The notes beneath the pieces are model-generated. The model made no database searches. It was not told the DNA's origin and was given only the letters and a program-made list of their open reading frames with translations. Source: Acidobacteriota bacterium (GTDB lineage Bacteria; Acidobacteriota; Terriglobia; Acidiferrales; UBA7541). Taken from it: 64,000 nucleotides of DNA. The stretch spans positions 1 to 64,000 of the forward strand of contig JABCZR010000006.1 of the NCBI GenBank assembly GCA_013289585.1, read 5' to 3'. The translations under genes were made by a program, and so were the position numbers. This document shows positions 28,436-39,531 of this stretch, piece after piece (within the stretch, counting starts at the first letter, position 1; each line of letters opens with the position of its first letter).

Positions 28436-29443
28436 TTAGTAGCCGCGCGCAAAATCGACAAGGTTGAAGAGTTCGCGGCCGTCAAACCATCTCTCCAGCA
28501 ACTCCATCAGAATGGCTGTCTGTCGATGCCACAGCCGGTCACTGACCCCGCTGGTGTGCGGCGTGATCATCAAATTCGGCGTTTTCCATAAAGAACTCTC
28601 TGCCGGAAGAGGTTCCACTCTCGTTACATCCAGCGCCGCTCCGCCAAGTACTCCGCTTTTCAATGCCTGGACCAACGCAGCTTCATCCAGCAGCGATCCA
28701 CGCCCGACGTTAATCAGTCTCGCTCCACGTTTCATTTTCGCGATTTGCTCGGCGCCGATCAGGTGCCTTGTCTCCGCCGTTTCGGGCGCGGCAATCAGCA
28801 CGAAATCTGCTTCGGGCAGTGCGTCGTGCAGGTCCTCCACAGCGAGGATTTTTTCCGCGTGCGCCAGATCGCCTTTGCCGGAGCGCGTTACGCCCCAGAC
28901 GCGCATGTCGAAGGCTCTGGCTCGCTTGGCCACTTCCCGTCCGATGGAACCAAACCCGACAATCAGCAGTACTTGCCCATTGAGTTCAGTCAAATGCTGT
29001 GGTTTGTCCCACAATTCCTGCTGTGACCAGTGCGCAAGATCCTGTTGTCGCACCGAGTCAGGAAAATTGCGCGCCAGCGCCAGCAGCAACCCCATGGTGT
29101 GCTCGGCCATCGGAACGGAAAAGATGCCGCTCGGGTTCGTGACCACGATTCCGGAATCCCGGAGCTCCGGGTACATTAATTGCGCCACACCCGCTGCCGT
29201 CGAATGAATCCACTTGAGCTTTCGGGCAGCCGTTAATTGCTCCGCTCGCAGCGAGTAGCCGACAAAAATATCCGTATCCGGCAGTTCCTGCGGCAATCCG
29301 TCGTAATTCGGCAGATGCAAAACACGCACCTGCGGCCATCGCTTCCGGATGGCTTCGGCCATAAACGGTTTCGGACGCCATTCGGTAAACGGGTGCCACA
29401 CGCAAATGACGAGTTTAGTTTCCGCGGGTATTGTTCGAATCAT
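28436..29443 (-). CDS. D-2-hydroxyacid dehydrogenase
   Basis: VLLIVGFGSIGREVAKRARAFDMRVWGV; INVGRGSLLDE. Confidence 0.9.
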   Translation of the reverse strand: MIRTIPAETKLVICVWHPFTEWRPKPFMAEAIRKRWPQVRVLHLPNYDGLPQELPDTDIFVGYSLRAEQLTAARKLKWIHSTAAGVAQLMYPELRDSGIVVTNPSGIFSVPMAEHTMGLLLALARNFPDSVRQQDLAHWSQQELWDKPQHLTELNGQVLLIVGFGSIGREVAKRARAFDMRVWGVTRSGKGDLAHAEKILAVEDLHDALPEADFVLIAAPETAETRHLIGAEQIAKMKRGARLINVGRGSLLDEAALVQALKSGVLGGAALDVTRVEPLPAESSLWKTPNLMITPHTSGVSDRLWHRQTAILMELLERWFDGRELFNLVDFARGY

Positions 29444-29450
29444 GGCGAGT

Positions 29451-31010
29451 TTATGGAATAAGGCGCAAATCCGTGCCGGTCATGTCGGCAGGTTGAGGCT
29501 GACCCAACGCACTCAGCATCGTCGGCGCAATATCGCGAAGCGACCCGCCCGGCTTCAAGCGCAATAGATCATTGTCGCTCACCAAAATAAACGGCACAGG
29601 ATTCGTCGTGTGATAGGTGTGCGGCCCGCCCGTAATGGGGTCGATCATGGTCTCGGCATTCCCGTGGTCAGCGGTGATGATCCAAACGCCGCCACGTGGT
29701 TTCAGCGCTTGATAAATTTGCGCGAGGCCTGCGTCCACGGCTTCCACGGCTTTGATTGCGGCTTCCAGTTTTCCGGAATGGCCCACCATGTCGGCATTGG
29801 CGTAATTCATGATGATGGCGTCGAACTCGTTTTTTTCGATGGCTTTCACGACCGTGTCCGTAATGCCGGCCGCTGACATTTCCGGCTTCAAATCGTATGT
29901 GGCAACTTTTGGAGAGGGCACCAGAATTCGCTCTTCTCCGCTGAACGGTTTCTCCACGCCGCCATTGAAAAAATAAGTCACATGCGCGTACTTTTCCGTC
30001 TCGGCAGTACGCAAGTTCTTGTATTGCAGATCCGCGAAGACCTGCGCCAGGATATGCTCTAGTTTTTCCGGCGCGATCACGTACTTCAGCCACGGCCAGT
30101 TTTTATCGTACTGCGTCATCCCCACATAAAAGAGATTCTTCGGCCGTTTGGAATCGGCAAATTTGGCAAAATCCGGCGCTGCCAATGCGTAAGTCATCTG
30201 CCGGGCGCGGTCGGCGCGAAAATTGAAAAAGATTACCGCATCATCGTCGCGAATCAGGCTGACGGGTGCGGCGGCTCCTCCGCTGCCTTTTGTTACTACG
30301 ATGGGCTTGATGAATTCGTCGGTTACATCCTGTTCGTAACTCCGCTGCAGTGCCGCGACGGGATCGTCAGTCCTCGTCTCCGCTTCACCGTGGACCAAGG
30401 CGCGATACGCCAGCTCGATACGCTCCCAGCGATTGTCGCGGTCCATGGCATAGTAGCGCCCCACCAGTGTGGCGATCTGGCCCAGGCTCAACTCGCGCAT
30501 TTTCTGTTGCAGCTGCCGCACGAAATCGCGCCCGCTGTTCGGCGGGGTGTCGCGCCCGTCCATAAAACAATGCACAAACACGTTTTCTACTTTTTGCTGC
30601 TTGGCCATCTCCAGAAGCGCAAATAAATGTTGAATATGCGAATGGACGCCGCCGTCGCTCAACAATCCGACGAAATGCAGTTGCCGCGTCCGCCCGCGCT
30701 CCATGGCCTGTTGAAAAAGCGGCACATTCTGCAGCTGCTTGTTGGCGATCAGCAAGTCGATCCGGGTGATGTCCATATGGACGATGCGGCCCGCGCCCAT
30801 GTTCATGTGCCCTACTTCGCTGTTGCCCATCTGGCCTTCGGGCAATCCGACGAACGGCCCTGAGGTATGAATCAGCGTGTTTGGAAATTTCCGAAGGAGT
30901 TCGTCATACGCCGGCTTCCGCGCCAGAGCAATGGCATTGCCCTTCGTCTCCGCGCGGTATCCCCAACCATCGAGTACGGTCAAAACAATCGGTTTCGGTC
31001 GTTTGCTCAT
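29451..31010 (-). CDS. gpmI: 2,3-bisphosphoglycerate-independent phosphoglycerate mutase
   Basis: [49 protein letters not shown]. Confidence 0.97.
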   Translation of the reverse strand: MSKRPKPIVLTVLDGWGYRAETKGNAIALARKPAYDELLRKFPNTLIHTSGPFVGLPEGQMGNSEVGHMNMGAGRIVHMDITRIDLLIANKQLQNVPLFQQAMERGRTRQLHFVGLLSDGGVHSHIQHLFALLEMAKQQKVENVFVHCFMDGRDTPPNSGRDFVRQLQQKMRELSLGQIATLVGRYYAMDRDNRWERIELAYRALVHGEAETRTDDPVAALQRSYEQDVTDEFIKPIVVTKGSGGAAAPVSLIRDDDAVIFFNFRADRARQMTYALAAPDFAKFADSKRPKNLFYVGMTQYDKNWPWLKYVIAPEKLEHILAQVFADLQYKNLRTAETEKYAHVTYFFNGGVEKPFSGEERILVPSPKVATYDLKPEMSAAGITDTVVKAIEKNEFDAIIMNYANADMVGHSGKLEAAIKAVEAVDAGLAQIYQALKPRGGVWIITADHGNAETMIDPITGGPHTYHTTNPVPFILVSDNDLLRLKPGGSLRDIAPTMLSALGQPQPADMTGTDLRLIP

Positions 31011-31081
31011 AGCGCGTCAGAATACACGGATTTTGCGGTTCCGCGAAGATGCCGACTCGCAATCCTCAGATTTGGATACCC

Positions 31082-32731
31082 TTATTGCTTCTCGATTGAC
31101 GGTGCGGATGCGGCGGATTGGGGAATTTGCGAATTTGGGAGCCGTCTGGTTGCCTCTCCGTAGAGAAACGTCTTGTACTCCATGCGCTCCACAAAATCGT
31201 ATCCCTGCGTAAATTCGTTCAAATCCTTTTTGGCGACAAAGACGGTTCGTGGCTGACCATCCGCAAACTGTTTGTCGAGGTCTTCGTATTTGTCCGCCCA
31301 CTCATAAGGCCGGTCTGACTAATAGGTCAGCGCGGGCCCTGGCGCACCGGCGCCATACGGGCGGCCAAAAATCAGGATGGCCTGCTGGTCCTGCGGAAAC
31401 GCACGGGCAATCATCTTGCCGAAATGCGCGACGTCCGTCTCGCGATTGTGATAGAGATCCGGCAATGTGGCAGCACCTATCAACAAAATCCCACCGAATA
31501 TTATGGCTGCCACCGCACGCTGCGCGAGCTCCTGGCGACGGTGCAAAACCAGATATGCCAGCACGGCTAGTGCGCCGAAGACTGCAACCGCCGCCGGCGG
31601 GCCCATCAAAGCATCGAGGACTCCTCCCAGGAGGATCGCACCAAGCGCAGCCGCATCACTCTTCTTCCACGCCTGGAGAAACAAGGCTGCCGTAAGCAAG
31701 GCCAGCGCTGGATACAGCGGAAGCATGTACCACGGATTTTTGGTTTGCACCGCGGTGTAGAGAACAAAAACTACTGCGACATGGAGCAACAATAAGCGGA
31801 GGCCCACCTGACGTTCACGGAGAATATTCCGTAACGCGATGGCCAGCGCGAAGAGCCCAGGAAAAAACCAGGGGTAAAAATCATTTTGCAATTGCCCAAG
31901 ATAAAATAGCCGGCCACCGTGGTAGAAACTGCCCACCCCCGCCCTCATCCGAGTGACCACCTGCAATCCGAGGTATTCCCGCCAAAATGCCATTCCGTGT
32001 TCCAAGTGCATTATGAGGTGCCATGGCCCGACGATTACCACGGCAATGAGAATACCCACCCAGAATTGCGGGCAGAGCAATGTTTGCTTGATCTTCTTTG
32101 GTCCGTCCAAAAGCAGCGATGCGCCGATGACCGCGGGGCCGACAGCAGCTGCCATGCTTTTATCCAGAACCGCGAATCCCAAGGCCGCTCCCACGACCAG
32201 CCAGCCGCGCGCTTTTCCCGCTTCGACTCGGAGAAAACCGTAGAAAGCAAGCCAAAGGAATAGCGTTAGCAGAATGTCCGTAGTGCCAAACCGGCTGCGA
32301 AACAAGAATTCGTTATTCGTCAGGAGGATTAATCCGGCAAGGATTCCGATCCATCGGTCGCCAAGTATCTTGCCGAAAGCAGGGAGCAGGCCAAAGAGAG
32401 CCACTGCCGCCAGCGCGGAAACTACGCGCGCGGAAAATTCGCTGATTCCTCCGATCTTGTAGGCAACTGCCGTAAGCCACATGAACAGAGGCGGCTTTTC
32501 GAACCAGGATTGGCCCCTCCAATGAAGCGTCAGCCAATCATGGGTACGCACAATCTCCTTCGAAATCTGCGCGTACAGTCCTTCATCCCAATCCAGCAAA
32601 CTGCTTGCGCCCAGCCGGAAAAACAGAATCGCGAACGCAAGAACCAGGTACACAGCAACGGGCCAGTGGCTGCCTTGCAGCCACGTGGCGCGAAGCGAAT
32701 CTCGTCCCTGTGAATTTGATTGGTCCGTCAT
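31082..32731 (-). pseudogene. GT39/ArnT-like membrane glycosyltransferase interrupted by one in-frame TAG (31319-31321)
   Basis: LDWDEGLYAQISKEIVRTHDWLTLHWRGQSWFEKPPLFMWL; frame continues 78 aa after TAG: SDRPYEWADKYEDLDKQFADGQPRTVFVAKKDLNEFTQGYDFVERMEYKTFLYGEATRRL. Confidence 0.8.
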
Positions 32732-32971
32732 CGATGCCCCGGTTGGAGAGTGGCCAGAGTCTACCTGAAGTGCTCCGTTGGCTTCCAGTGTGGCTTTTGC
32801 GCGGGCCCGGCGCTCTGCATCGGCCTTCGAGCGGCTCCCGATGTGCGTAGCGAGCGCATATTTTTTCGGTCTTACCGATTGATGACGGCCTGGGAGCCGG
32901 TTTCGCTTTTTGGTCTTACTCTTTTTGCGCGAGGTGCAGCCGGATAGACTGGCAAGATTCTGCTGTAACCA

Positions 32972-34246
32972 CTAACGCGCAAACTCTTCCAGCGCACTGA
33001 GCAAGCGATCTACTTCTTCGGCGGTGTTATAGTGCACCAGGCCGACGCGGAGGACGCCGCCTTTTTGTTCGAGGCCGAGACGCTCGGAGAGGTTCAAGGC
33101 GTAGAAATTTCCGTCCCAGGTAAAGATTCCGCGTTCGCCGAGGAACGTGGCGATTTCGGTTGGATGATGGTCGCCCAGCCGAAAGGAGAGCGTCGAGCAG
33201 CGCTCGTCAAATCGCTTGGAATCGGTTATCCCAAAAATCTGGACGCCGGGAATCGCAAGCAACCCTTCAATGAGCTTCGTGACGAGCGAGGTTTCGTAGC
33301 CGTGCGTCGCACGGTAGGCTGCGTGCAATGCTTCACGGCGATTTTTCACGGTTGGGTCGCATCGTCGCCCCAGTTCTGCGATGTAATCGACGGCCGCGGC
33401 AATTCCTGCGATCAATTCCTGGATTTGCGTGCCGGTTTCCCAGCATTCGGGCGATATATCGGTTGCCGGGCGCACTTTGTAGGGTTTGAGGCGTTCTAGG
33501 TGTTCTTTCTTGCCATAGAGCGTGCCCATGTGCGGGCCGAAAAATTTGTAGGGCGAGCACACCAGAAAATCGCAATCCAGGGCTTTTACGTCGATCAGTC
33601 CATGAGGAGCGTAGTGCACGGCATCAACAAACATCAGAGAACCCGCCGCGTGCGCGAGTTTGGTGATTTCCGCTACAGGATTGATTGTGCCAACCATGTT
33701 GGAGGCATATCCCACGGCAACCAGTTTCGTTTTCGGCGTAATCTTTCGCTTCAAATCATTTATATCGAGCGTGCAGTCCGCTTCGCGAATATCCACTTGC
33801 TGGATCACCACGCCTTTTTCTTCCAGCGCCCGCCACGGCGCCACGTTGGCATCGTGGTCCAGCGTGGTGACAACAATCTCATCGCCGGTTTTCAGTTCCC
33901 GCCCAATCGCGCGCGACAGCGCAAAAGTAATGGTCGTCATGTTCTGGCCGAAGACCACCTCATTCGGATCGCAATTGAAGAAATCGGCCATCGCGGCGCG
34001 GGAAGACGCAATCATTTCGTTGGCGCGCCGGCTCGTGAGAAACGCCCCATAAGTATTCGCATTGGCGCCCAGAAAATAATATTGCACGGCGTCCATCACC
34101 TGTTTCGGAACCTGTGTGCCCGCAGGGCCATCCAGAAACGCGGAGCCGTGGCGGCGATACTGCAAACTCAGCGAAGGAAACTGTTCCCTCACCCAGGCAA
34201 TGTCGAACGCTTTGCTATCGGTGCCTTGCATTGCTGGTGTGCTCAT
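32972..34246 (-). CDS. cysteine desulfurase-like PLP enzyme
   Basis: FLDGPAGTQVPKQV; TTLDHDANVAPWR; SPYKFFGPHMGTLYGKKE. Confidence 0.9.
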   Translation of the reverse strand: MSTPAMQGTDSKAFDIAWVREQFPSLSLQYRRHGSAFLDGPAGTQVPKQVMDAVQYYFLGANANTYGAFLTSRRANEMIASSRAAMADFFNCDPNEVVFGQNMTTITFALSRAIGRELKTGDEIVVTTLDHDANVAPWRALEEKGVVIQQVDIREADCTLDINDLKRKITPKTKLVAVGYASNMVGTINPVAEITKLAHAAGSLMFVDAVHYAPHGLIDVKALDCDFLVCSPYKFFGPHMGTLYGKKEHLERLKPYKVRPATDISPECWETGTQIQELIAGIAAAVDYIAELGRRCDPTVKNRREALHAAYRATHGYETSLVTKLIEGLLAIPGVQIFGITDSKRFDERCSTLSFRLGDHHPTEIATFLGERGIFTWDGNFYALNLSERLGLEQKGGVLRVGLVHYNTAEEVDRLLSALEEFAR

Positions 34247-34516
34247 TTTCTTTTGTGCTCCCGAAAAGCGGCTGAAATTCTCCGAGCCGCTAGTCTCTCA
34301 TACGAGTTGCTTAGGTTGTAGAGGGGTGCGCGCGATGCAACCAAATTGGAATCTGATTCTTGAGGATCGGCCAGCCGGCGGGCAGCAGGGGTTTCGCGGG
34401 CCGTGATAGCATGTTTACAGTTGTTCCTCACTCATGCCGCTTTGGCGCCGGCTATAAATCAAATGAGCGGCCGCGCGGCGGCCGTCTCCGCGCCATGTTT
34501 CTCCAAGAGGTGCTCC

Positions 34517-35170
34517 GTGCCCGAAATGATCCCGCCGACCGAGCGTACGCGCGTGGTGCGCGAATCGCAGCGCGGCGCTTACGATCGCAAAGATATTTAT
34601 GCGATCCTCGATGAAGGTTACGTGTGCCATGTGGGATTCACGATGGAGGGACAGCCCTATGTGATCCCTACACTTTTCGCGCGCATCGGCGACAACATCT
34701 ATTTTCACGGCTCCGCCGCTAGCCGCATGTTGCGCAATGTGAGCGCGGGAATATCCGTGTGCATCACGGTGACACTTACAGACGGTTTCGTTCTGGCGCG
34801 ATCGGTCTTCAATCACTCGATGAACTATCGCTCCGTTGTGGCGCTCGGCAAAGCCACGGTCGTTGATGCGCCGAAAGAAAAGCTAGAGGCCCTGCACGCT
34901 TTCACGGAGAAAATCCTTCCCGGCCGCTGGGCGGATGCGCGCCAGCCGAACGAGAAAGAACTGAAAGCCACGAGCATTTTGCGGCTGCCGCTTACGGAGG
35001 TTTCGGCAAAGATTCGCGTTGGACCACCGGAGGACGACGCTCCGGACTACGAACTTCCGATATGGGCGGGCGTGATTCCACTGCGGCTTGCTCCGGGTGC
35101 GCCGATCCGGGACGAGAAATGTGATCCTAAGATTCCCACACCCGCCTATGCGGCGCAGTACAAGCGGTAG
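34517..35170 (+). CDS. pyridoxamine 5'-phosphate oxidase family (NimA-like) flavoprotein
   Basis: GTG start; GYVCHVGFTMEGQPYVIPTLFARIGDNIYFHGSAASRMLRNV. Confidence 0.85.
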   Translation: MPEMIPPTERTRVVRESQRGAYDRKDIYAILDEGYVCHVGFTMEGQPYVIPTLFARIGDNIYFHGSAASRMLRNVSAGISVCITVTLTDGFVLARSVFNHSMNYRSVVALGKATVVDAPKEKLEALHAFTEKILPGRWADARQPNEKELKATSILRLPLTEVSAKIRVGPPEDDAPDYELPIWAGVIPLRLAPGAPIRDEKCDPKIPTPAYAAQYKR

Positions 35171-35172
35171 CC

Positions 35173-35535
35173 ATGAGTGAATTTATTCCGGCCCCGGTGA
35201 AGCCTGTCGTTGGAATCGAAGCCCTTGAGGCTCTGGACATTCGTGTTGGCACCATCGAGAGAGTGGAAGAAATCCCCGGCTCGGAAAAGCTGATGAAGCT
35301 TAGGGTGAATTTCGGCGACCATTCGCGGACGATTCTTGCGGGAATCAAGAACGAGCGCGAAAACCCGCGCGAGATCGAGGGGCGGCAGGCTTTGTTTGTC
35401 CTGAACCTGAAGTCTCGCAAAATGGCAGGCGAGATATCGGAAGGGATGTTGTTCGACATCGGCTACGCGGACGGAGTGACGCCAGTTCTTTCGATTCCAG
35501 AACGGGCGGTGCCGAACGGATCGCGAGCCGGATGA
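35173..35535 (+). CDS. tRNA-binding (EMAP/CsaA-type) domain protein
   Basis: LDIRVGTIERVEEIPGSEKLMKLRVNFGD...ILAGIKNE. Confidence 0.85.
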   Translation: MSEFIPAPVKPVVGIEALEALDIRVGTIERVEEIPGSEKLMKLRVNFGDHSRTILAGIKNERENPREIEGRQALFVLNLKSRKMAGEISEGMLFDIGYADGVTPVLSIPERAVPNGSRAG

Positions 35536-35539
35536 TGGG

Positions 35540-36547
35540 CTAGGGCTGCACGGCGCGGAGAAAATCAGCGAGAAGGCCATAGGCAGTCGCTTCGATTCCC
35601 GGATTGTGTTCAACAAGAGAGAAACTGAATACGTCCAGATCGAAACGGATCGCGGAACTAGTACCCTCCAGATTCGCGAGCGGATCGGAAGCCAGCAAGA
35701 GTTCGGGTTGCACGGTGCAATCCACGGAATCACCCCGGCGCGCAGCGCGGCAGACGAGCTTGTAGCGCATCCCGGCAGCGCGCACGGAGCGGATTTTTTC
35801 TTCGCTGAGTTCGCGGATGCCAGTGCGCTGCACCTGCTCCAGCCTTACCGGCACACCCATCAGGACAATTGCCAGCGCAGCCACTTTTACAGCGGAGTCC
35901 CAGCCATCGATGTCCGCCGCGGGGTCCGTTTCCACCACGCCAATGGCCTGCGCACGTTTCACCGCTTCGTCAAAGGAGCGGCCTTTTTCGATTTCCGTAA
36001 GAACAACGTTGGTGGTGGAATTGAGTACGCCGGCAAAGCTCTGCAGCGCCGTAGCCGGCAAGCCCAAAGGAAATAGCGAAAAAATCGGGATGCCATCCAT
36101 GACGGTCGCTTCGTAGAGAAACTTCTTCTGTTTTTCGTGAGCCAGCGTGGCGAGTTCGCGAAAGGCATGCACGATCGGACCTTTGTTGGCGGTGATGGCG
36201 TGCGCTCCAAGTTCGAGCGCAGCCTTTAGATGTTCGATGGCAGGCTGGCCGGTTTGCGGAACCAGCGAACTGGCTTCAAACAAAACATCGGCGCGCGCTT
36301 TTTCCAGCCATTCGTGAACATTCCGACAGGGTTGAGGGGGCGGAGCCGGCCAATGGCCATTGAGGATGGCAAGAGGATTCAGGCCATCGGGGTCAGCGAC
36401 CCAGCCGGCGCGTCGCGTAGCCACGCCCGTCAGCCGCCATCGCACGTCATAGCGACGGCGCAGTTCGGTCTCTTTCGAAACGAGGAGATGCAGAAACGCA
36501 CGGCCGACGTTGCCAAAACCAACGATTGCGAGGTTATAGGAAGGAAT
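35540..36547 (-). CDS. hom: homoserine dehydrogenase (start uncertain, possible AUU)
   Basis: IPSYNLAIVGFGNVGRAFLHLLVSKETELRRRYDVRWRLTGVATRRAG ... TANKGPIV ... LNSTTNVVLTEIEKGRSFDEAVKRAQAIGVVETDPAADIDGWDSAVKVAAL. Confidence 0.85.
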   Translation of the reverse strand: MPSYNLAIVGFGNVGRAFLHLLVSKETELRRRYDVRWRLTGVATRRAGWVADPDGLNPLAILNGHWPAPPPQPCRNVHEWLEKARADVLFEASSLVPQTGQPAIEHLKAALELGAHAITANKGPIVHAFRELATLAHEKQKKFLYEATVMDGIPIFSLFPLGLPATALQSFAGVLNSTTNVVLTEIEKGRSFDEAVKRAQAIGVVETDPAADIDGWDSAVKVAALAIVLMGVPVRLEQVQRTGIRELSEEKIRSVRAAGMRYKLVCRAARRGDSVDCTVQPELLLASDPLANLEGTSSAIRFDLDVFSFSLVEHNPGIEATAYGLLADFLRAVQP

Positions 36548-36565
36548 GGCCCCGCCCTTTCCGAA

Positions 36566-38854
36566 TCAATGTGCCGTTGCTGCCGCCAATTTTGCAGCGG
36601 CGGACGAAATGAGATCTGCTTCCTGCTGTAGAACAAGTGCGACGACAACGATGGCTTCGTCGGCCTGCTTCCATTGTTTCTGCTCGATGGCTTCGCGTAC
36701 GGCGGGCACTGTCTTGGCGGCGTAGCCGGTGTAAAAACCCGGGGCGTAGAGCTGATGCTTGAACCACGGGCGATTCGGCAAGCCTTCGTTGTTGGTGAGT
36801 TTTCGCTCGCTGGTCATGAGCATTTTATTTACTTCGGCGAGTGAAGCGGAGGCCAGCAAAGCGCCGCCGTTGGCATTGGCCTGGTCAAGGGCTTTGCGAT
36901 ACTCCGCCGCGCTGCGCACGAGCATATCGGCGGCATTTTCGAGCGGCGCGAAATTCAGATGCGGCGGAACGGTTTCGGCCGGGGGCGGAAGGAGCGGCCG
37001 TCGCGGATCGTTTGTGGCTTTGAAGACGCCTTCTTCGATTTCGCGATTGCGCTCGCGAATGTCGTCCTGCGATTTCTGCAAAAGTGTTTTCAATTCCTTC
37101 AGGTAAGTTTGCACGGTGTCGGCGAAGTCGCCGAATTCGAATGGAAGGAGCTCGGCGTCGGCCAAGCGCATGACGGCCGTACCGCCGGTCTGCGCGAGCG
37201 CGCGGCCATAGACAAAGTCCGTGTCGCTGAAATGCGTAAACCAGTAAAAATCGTCGTAGATGGAATGGTAGATGCCGCCGCCATCTTCGCCGCTAAAACC
37301 AATGTTGAGCGAAGCCACGCCATCGTGCTGAAGGAAGGCGGTGTAGTCGGAGCCGGAACCGAGAGCGGGTATGCGAAGATCGGGGCGTTTGCGAATTTCT
37401 TCCCGCTGCTCCGGAGTCTTGGCGTTGGCGATGGCCCGGAGTTGCTCACGTTTCCAGGCGCTGAGTTTTGTTTCCGGGTCGCAGATTTCGCGCGCGATTT
37501 CGTTGCTGAATTTCTCGAGCGTGTGGGCGCCTTCGATATTGAGATAACCCCGCCCGTTGCCGTCCGAATTAATGTAGGCGACACCATGCGCGCGCAACTC
37601 GTCGTAATGAGCTTCGGCCCATTCCGTGGAGCCGAGAAGCCCGGGCTCCTCGCCGTCCCACGCGCAATAAATGATAGTGCGCTTGGGCTTCCATCCGGAT
37701 TTGAGCAGCTCGCCCAGGGCGCGGGCCTCTTCCATTTCCGCAACGAGTCCCGCGATGGGATCTTCGGCGCCGTTCACCCAGGCGTCGTGATGGTTTCCGC
37801 GAATTACCCATTCATCCGGAAAAACAGCGCCTGGAATTTTCCCTACAACGTCGTAGACGGGCTTAGTGAGCCAGTTCGATGTCACTTTCAAGTGAACTTT
37901 AGCCGCACCCGGTCCGACGTGATAGGTGATTCCTAGTCCGCCACGCCAGCCTTCCGGAGCAACCGGCCCGGTGAGCGCCGCAAGGAGCGGTTGCGCGTCA
38001 GCGTAGGAAATCGGGAGGACGGGGATTTTGGTGATGGTGGCGGCTTCTTCGATTTTCAGGCGTTTGGCATCTTTCGTGGCGCCGACACCGGGGGTGAGCG
38101 GATCGCCGGGATAGAAGGGCATGTCCGCGACGCTGCCGCGTTGCACACCGTCGGGAGGGCGATACGGTCCGGCAGGAAAAGTTTCCCCCTGGACGAATCC
38201 ATCCTCGTGCGGATCGGAATAGATGAGACAGCCGATGGCACCGTGTTCAGCGGCTACTTTGGGCTTGATGCCGCGCCAGGAGTGATAGTAGCGAGCAATC
38301 ACGATCTTGCCTTTCACGGAAACGCCGAGGCGCTCGAGATATTCGTAGTCTTCAGGAATGCCGTAGTTGACGTAGACGAGCGGAGCGGTGACGTCTCCAT
38401 CGATGGAGTAGGCGTTGTACGTGGGAAGCTGCTCGGCTTGCTGATCCGACGTGGGGTCGACGGAAACCGCGGGCTCCTGGAGCTTGGCGACAAATTTGGG
38501 ACCTCCGTCGACGAGTTCGACTACGCGCTCCTTGGGCGTGGGAAAGAGAACGTCGAATTGTTCGATGTGGGTGTCGAGACCGAACTCCTTGAATTTAGCG
38601 GCGATCCATTCAGCGTTGTCTTTGTCGTAGGGAGAGCCAACGTTGTGGGGGCGGGCCGTGAGCCGCTGCATATAGGAGCGAAGATTATCGGGAGTAGGAA
38701 TGGCGCGCAGCTTTTCTTCCCATTGGCGTTCGGTGCGCGACGACGCGGCGGAGTAACCAAAGAACGGCTGTTCGTCGGCGATGACGTGCTTGCCGAGTGG
38801 GGCGAGCGAGAGCCCTGCGATAACAAGTGAGGCAAACACGGCGCTACGATTCAT
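36566..38854 (-). CDS. M28 family metallopeptidase (glutamate carboxypeptidase II-like)
   Basis: VIRGNHHDAWVNGAEDPIAGLVAEMEEARALGEL; WDGEEPGLLGSTEWAE; secreted start MNRSAVFASLVIAGLSLA. Confidence 0.93.
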   Translation of the reverse strand: MNRSAVFASLVIAGLSLAPLGKHVIADEQPFFGYSAASSRTERQWEEKLRAIPTPDNLRSYMQRLTARPHNVGSPYDKDNAEWIAAKFKEFGLDTHIEQFDVLFPTPKERVVELVDGGPKFVAKLQEPAVSVDPTSDQQAEQLPTYNAYSIDGDVTAPLVYVNYGIPEDYEYLERLGVSVKGKIVIARYYHSWRGIKPKVAAEHGAIGCLIYSDPHEDGFVQGETFPAGPYRPPDGVQRGSVADMPFYPGDPLTPGVGATKDAKRLKIEEAATITKIPVLPISYADAQPLLAALTGPVAPEGWRGGLGITYHVGPGAAKVHLKVTSNWLTKPVYDVVGKIPGAVFPDEWVIRGNHHDAWVNGAEDPIAGLVAEMEEARALGELLKSGWKPKRTIIYCAWDGEEPGLLGSTEWAEAHYDELRAHGVAYINSDGNGRGYLNIEGAHTLEKFSNEIAREICDPETKLSAWKREQLRAIANAKTPEQREEIRKRPDLRIPALGSGSDYTAFLQHDGVASLNIGFSGEDGGGIYHSIYDDFYWFTHFSDTDFVYGRALAQTGGTAVMRLADAELLPFEFGDFADTVQTYLKELKTLLQKSQDDIRERNREIEEGVFKATNDPRRPLLPPPAETVPPHLNFAPLENAADMLVRSAAEYRKALDQANANGGALLASASLAEVNKMLMTSERKLTNNEGLPNRPWFKHQLYAPGFYTGYAAKTVPAVREAIEQKQWKQADEAIVVVALVLQQEADLISSAAAKLAAATAH

Positions 38855-38965
38855 TTTTCCCCCATAAAGTAAGGTGAGGATTATTTACTGTAGTCTTTGG
38901 ACTCGCAAGCCCGAAGTTTGGTTTCGAGGCGGGACACAATTCTGGCCGGTTGCGCGAACAGAATC

Positions 38966-39484
38966 TCAGCAGAGGGATTTTGACATCTCAATGTAATGGC
39001 AGGGAACTTTTGTCTCGACTTCGGGGGGGATTGGGGCGGTGCTTGTTTCGAGGTATCCGAGGTGGCGGTAAAAGGCAGGGAGCGGTGCACGCGCGCTGAT
39101 GATGCGAAGATCGATGGCAACACTGCCTGATTCGCGAAAATAACTTTCCGCTGCCGCCATTAATTTGCGGCCCAGGCCGGTGCCTTGGCGTCGCGGTTCG
39201 ACTCCAAGGAGACCGAGGTAGCCGCGATTGCCGCGGAGTTCGACGTAGACGCAGCCGGCGAGGTCGGCAGAATCCTCGGCGATCAGGAATTTTCCTTTTT
39301 TCATGTACTCACGAACGCCGTCGGGGCTGATGCGATCGCCGTCGATGAAAGGCAGCTCGACGCGGAACGCGACGTTGATCAGCGCAGAGAGGGATTCCAC
39401 GTCCGCCGGGCCTGCGTGGCGGATACCGAGGTCATCGCGAGAACGCCGGGATTTTGCAGCTTCGTCCATGGGATAAGCACTCAT
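38966..39484 (-). CDS. GNAT family N-acetyltransferase
   Basis: GYLGLLGVEPRRQGTGLGRKLMAAAESYFRESG. Confidence 0.88.
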   Translation of the reverse strand: MSAYPMDEAAKSRRSRDDLGIRHAGPADVESLSALINVAFRVELPFIDGDRISPDGVREYMKKGKFLIAEDSADLAGCVYVELRGNRGYLGLLGVEPRRQGTGLGRKLMAAAESYFRESGSVAIDLRIISARAPLPAFYRHLGYLETSTAPIPPEVETKVPCHYIEMSKSLC

Positions 39485-39531
39485 CCTATCGCGGGATTGC
39501 AGCCTGCGGGGTTCGGACAGGTGGCACGGGC

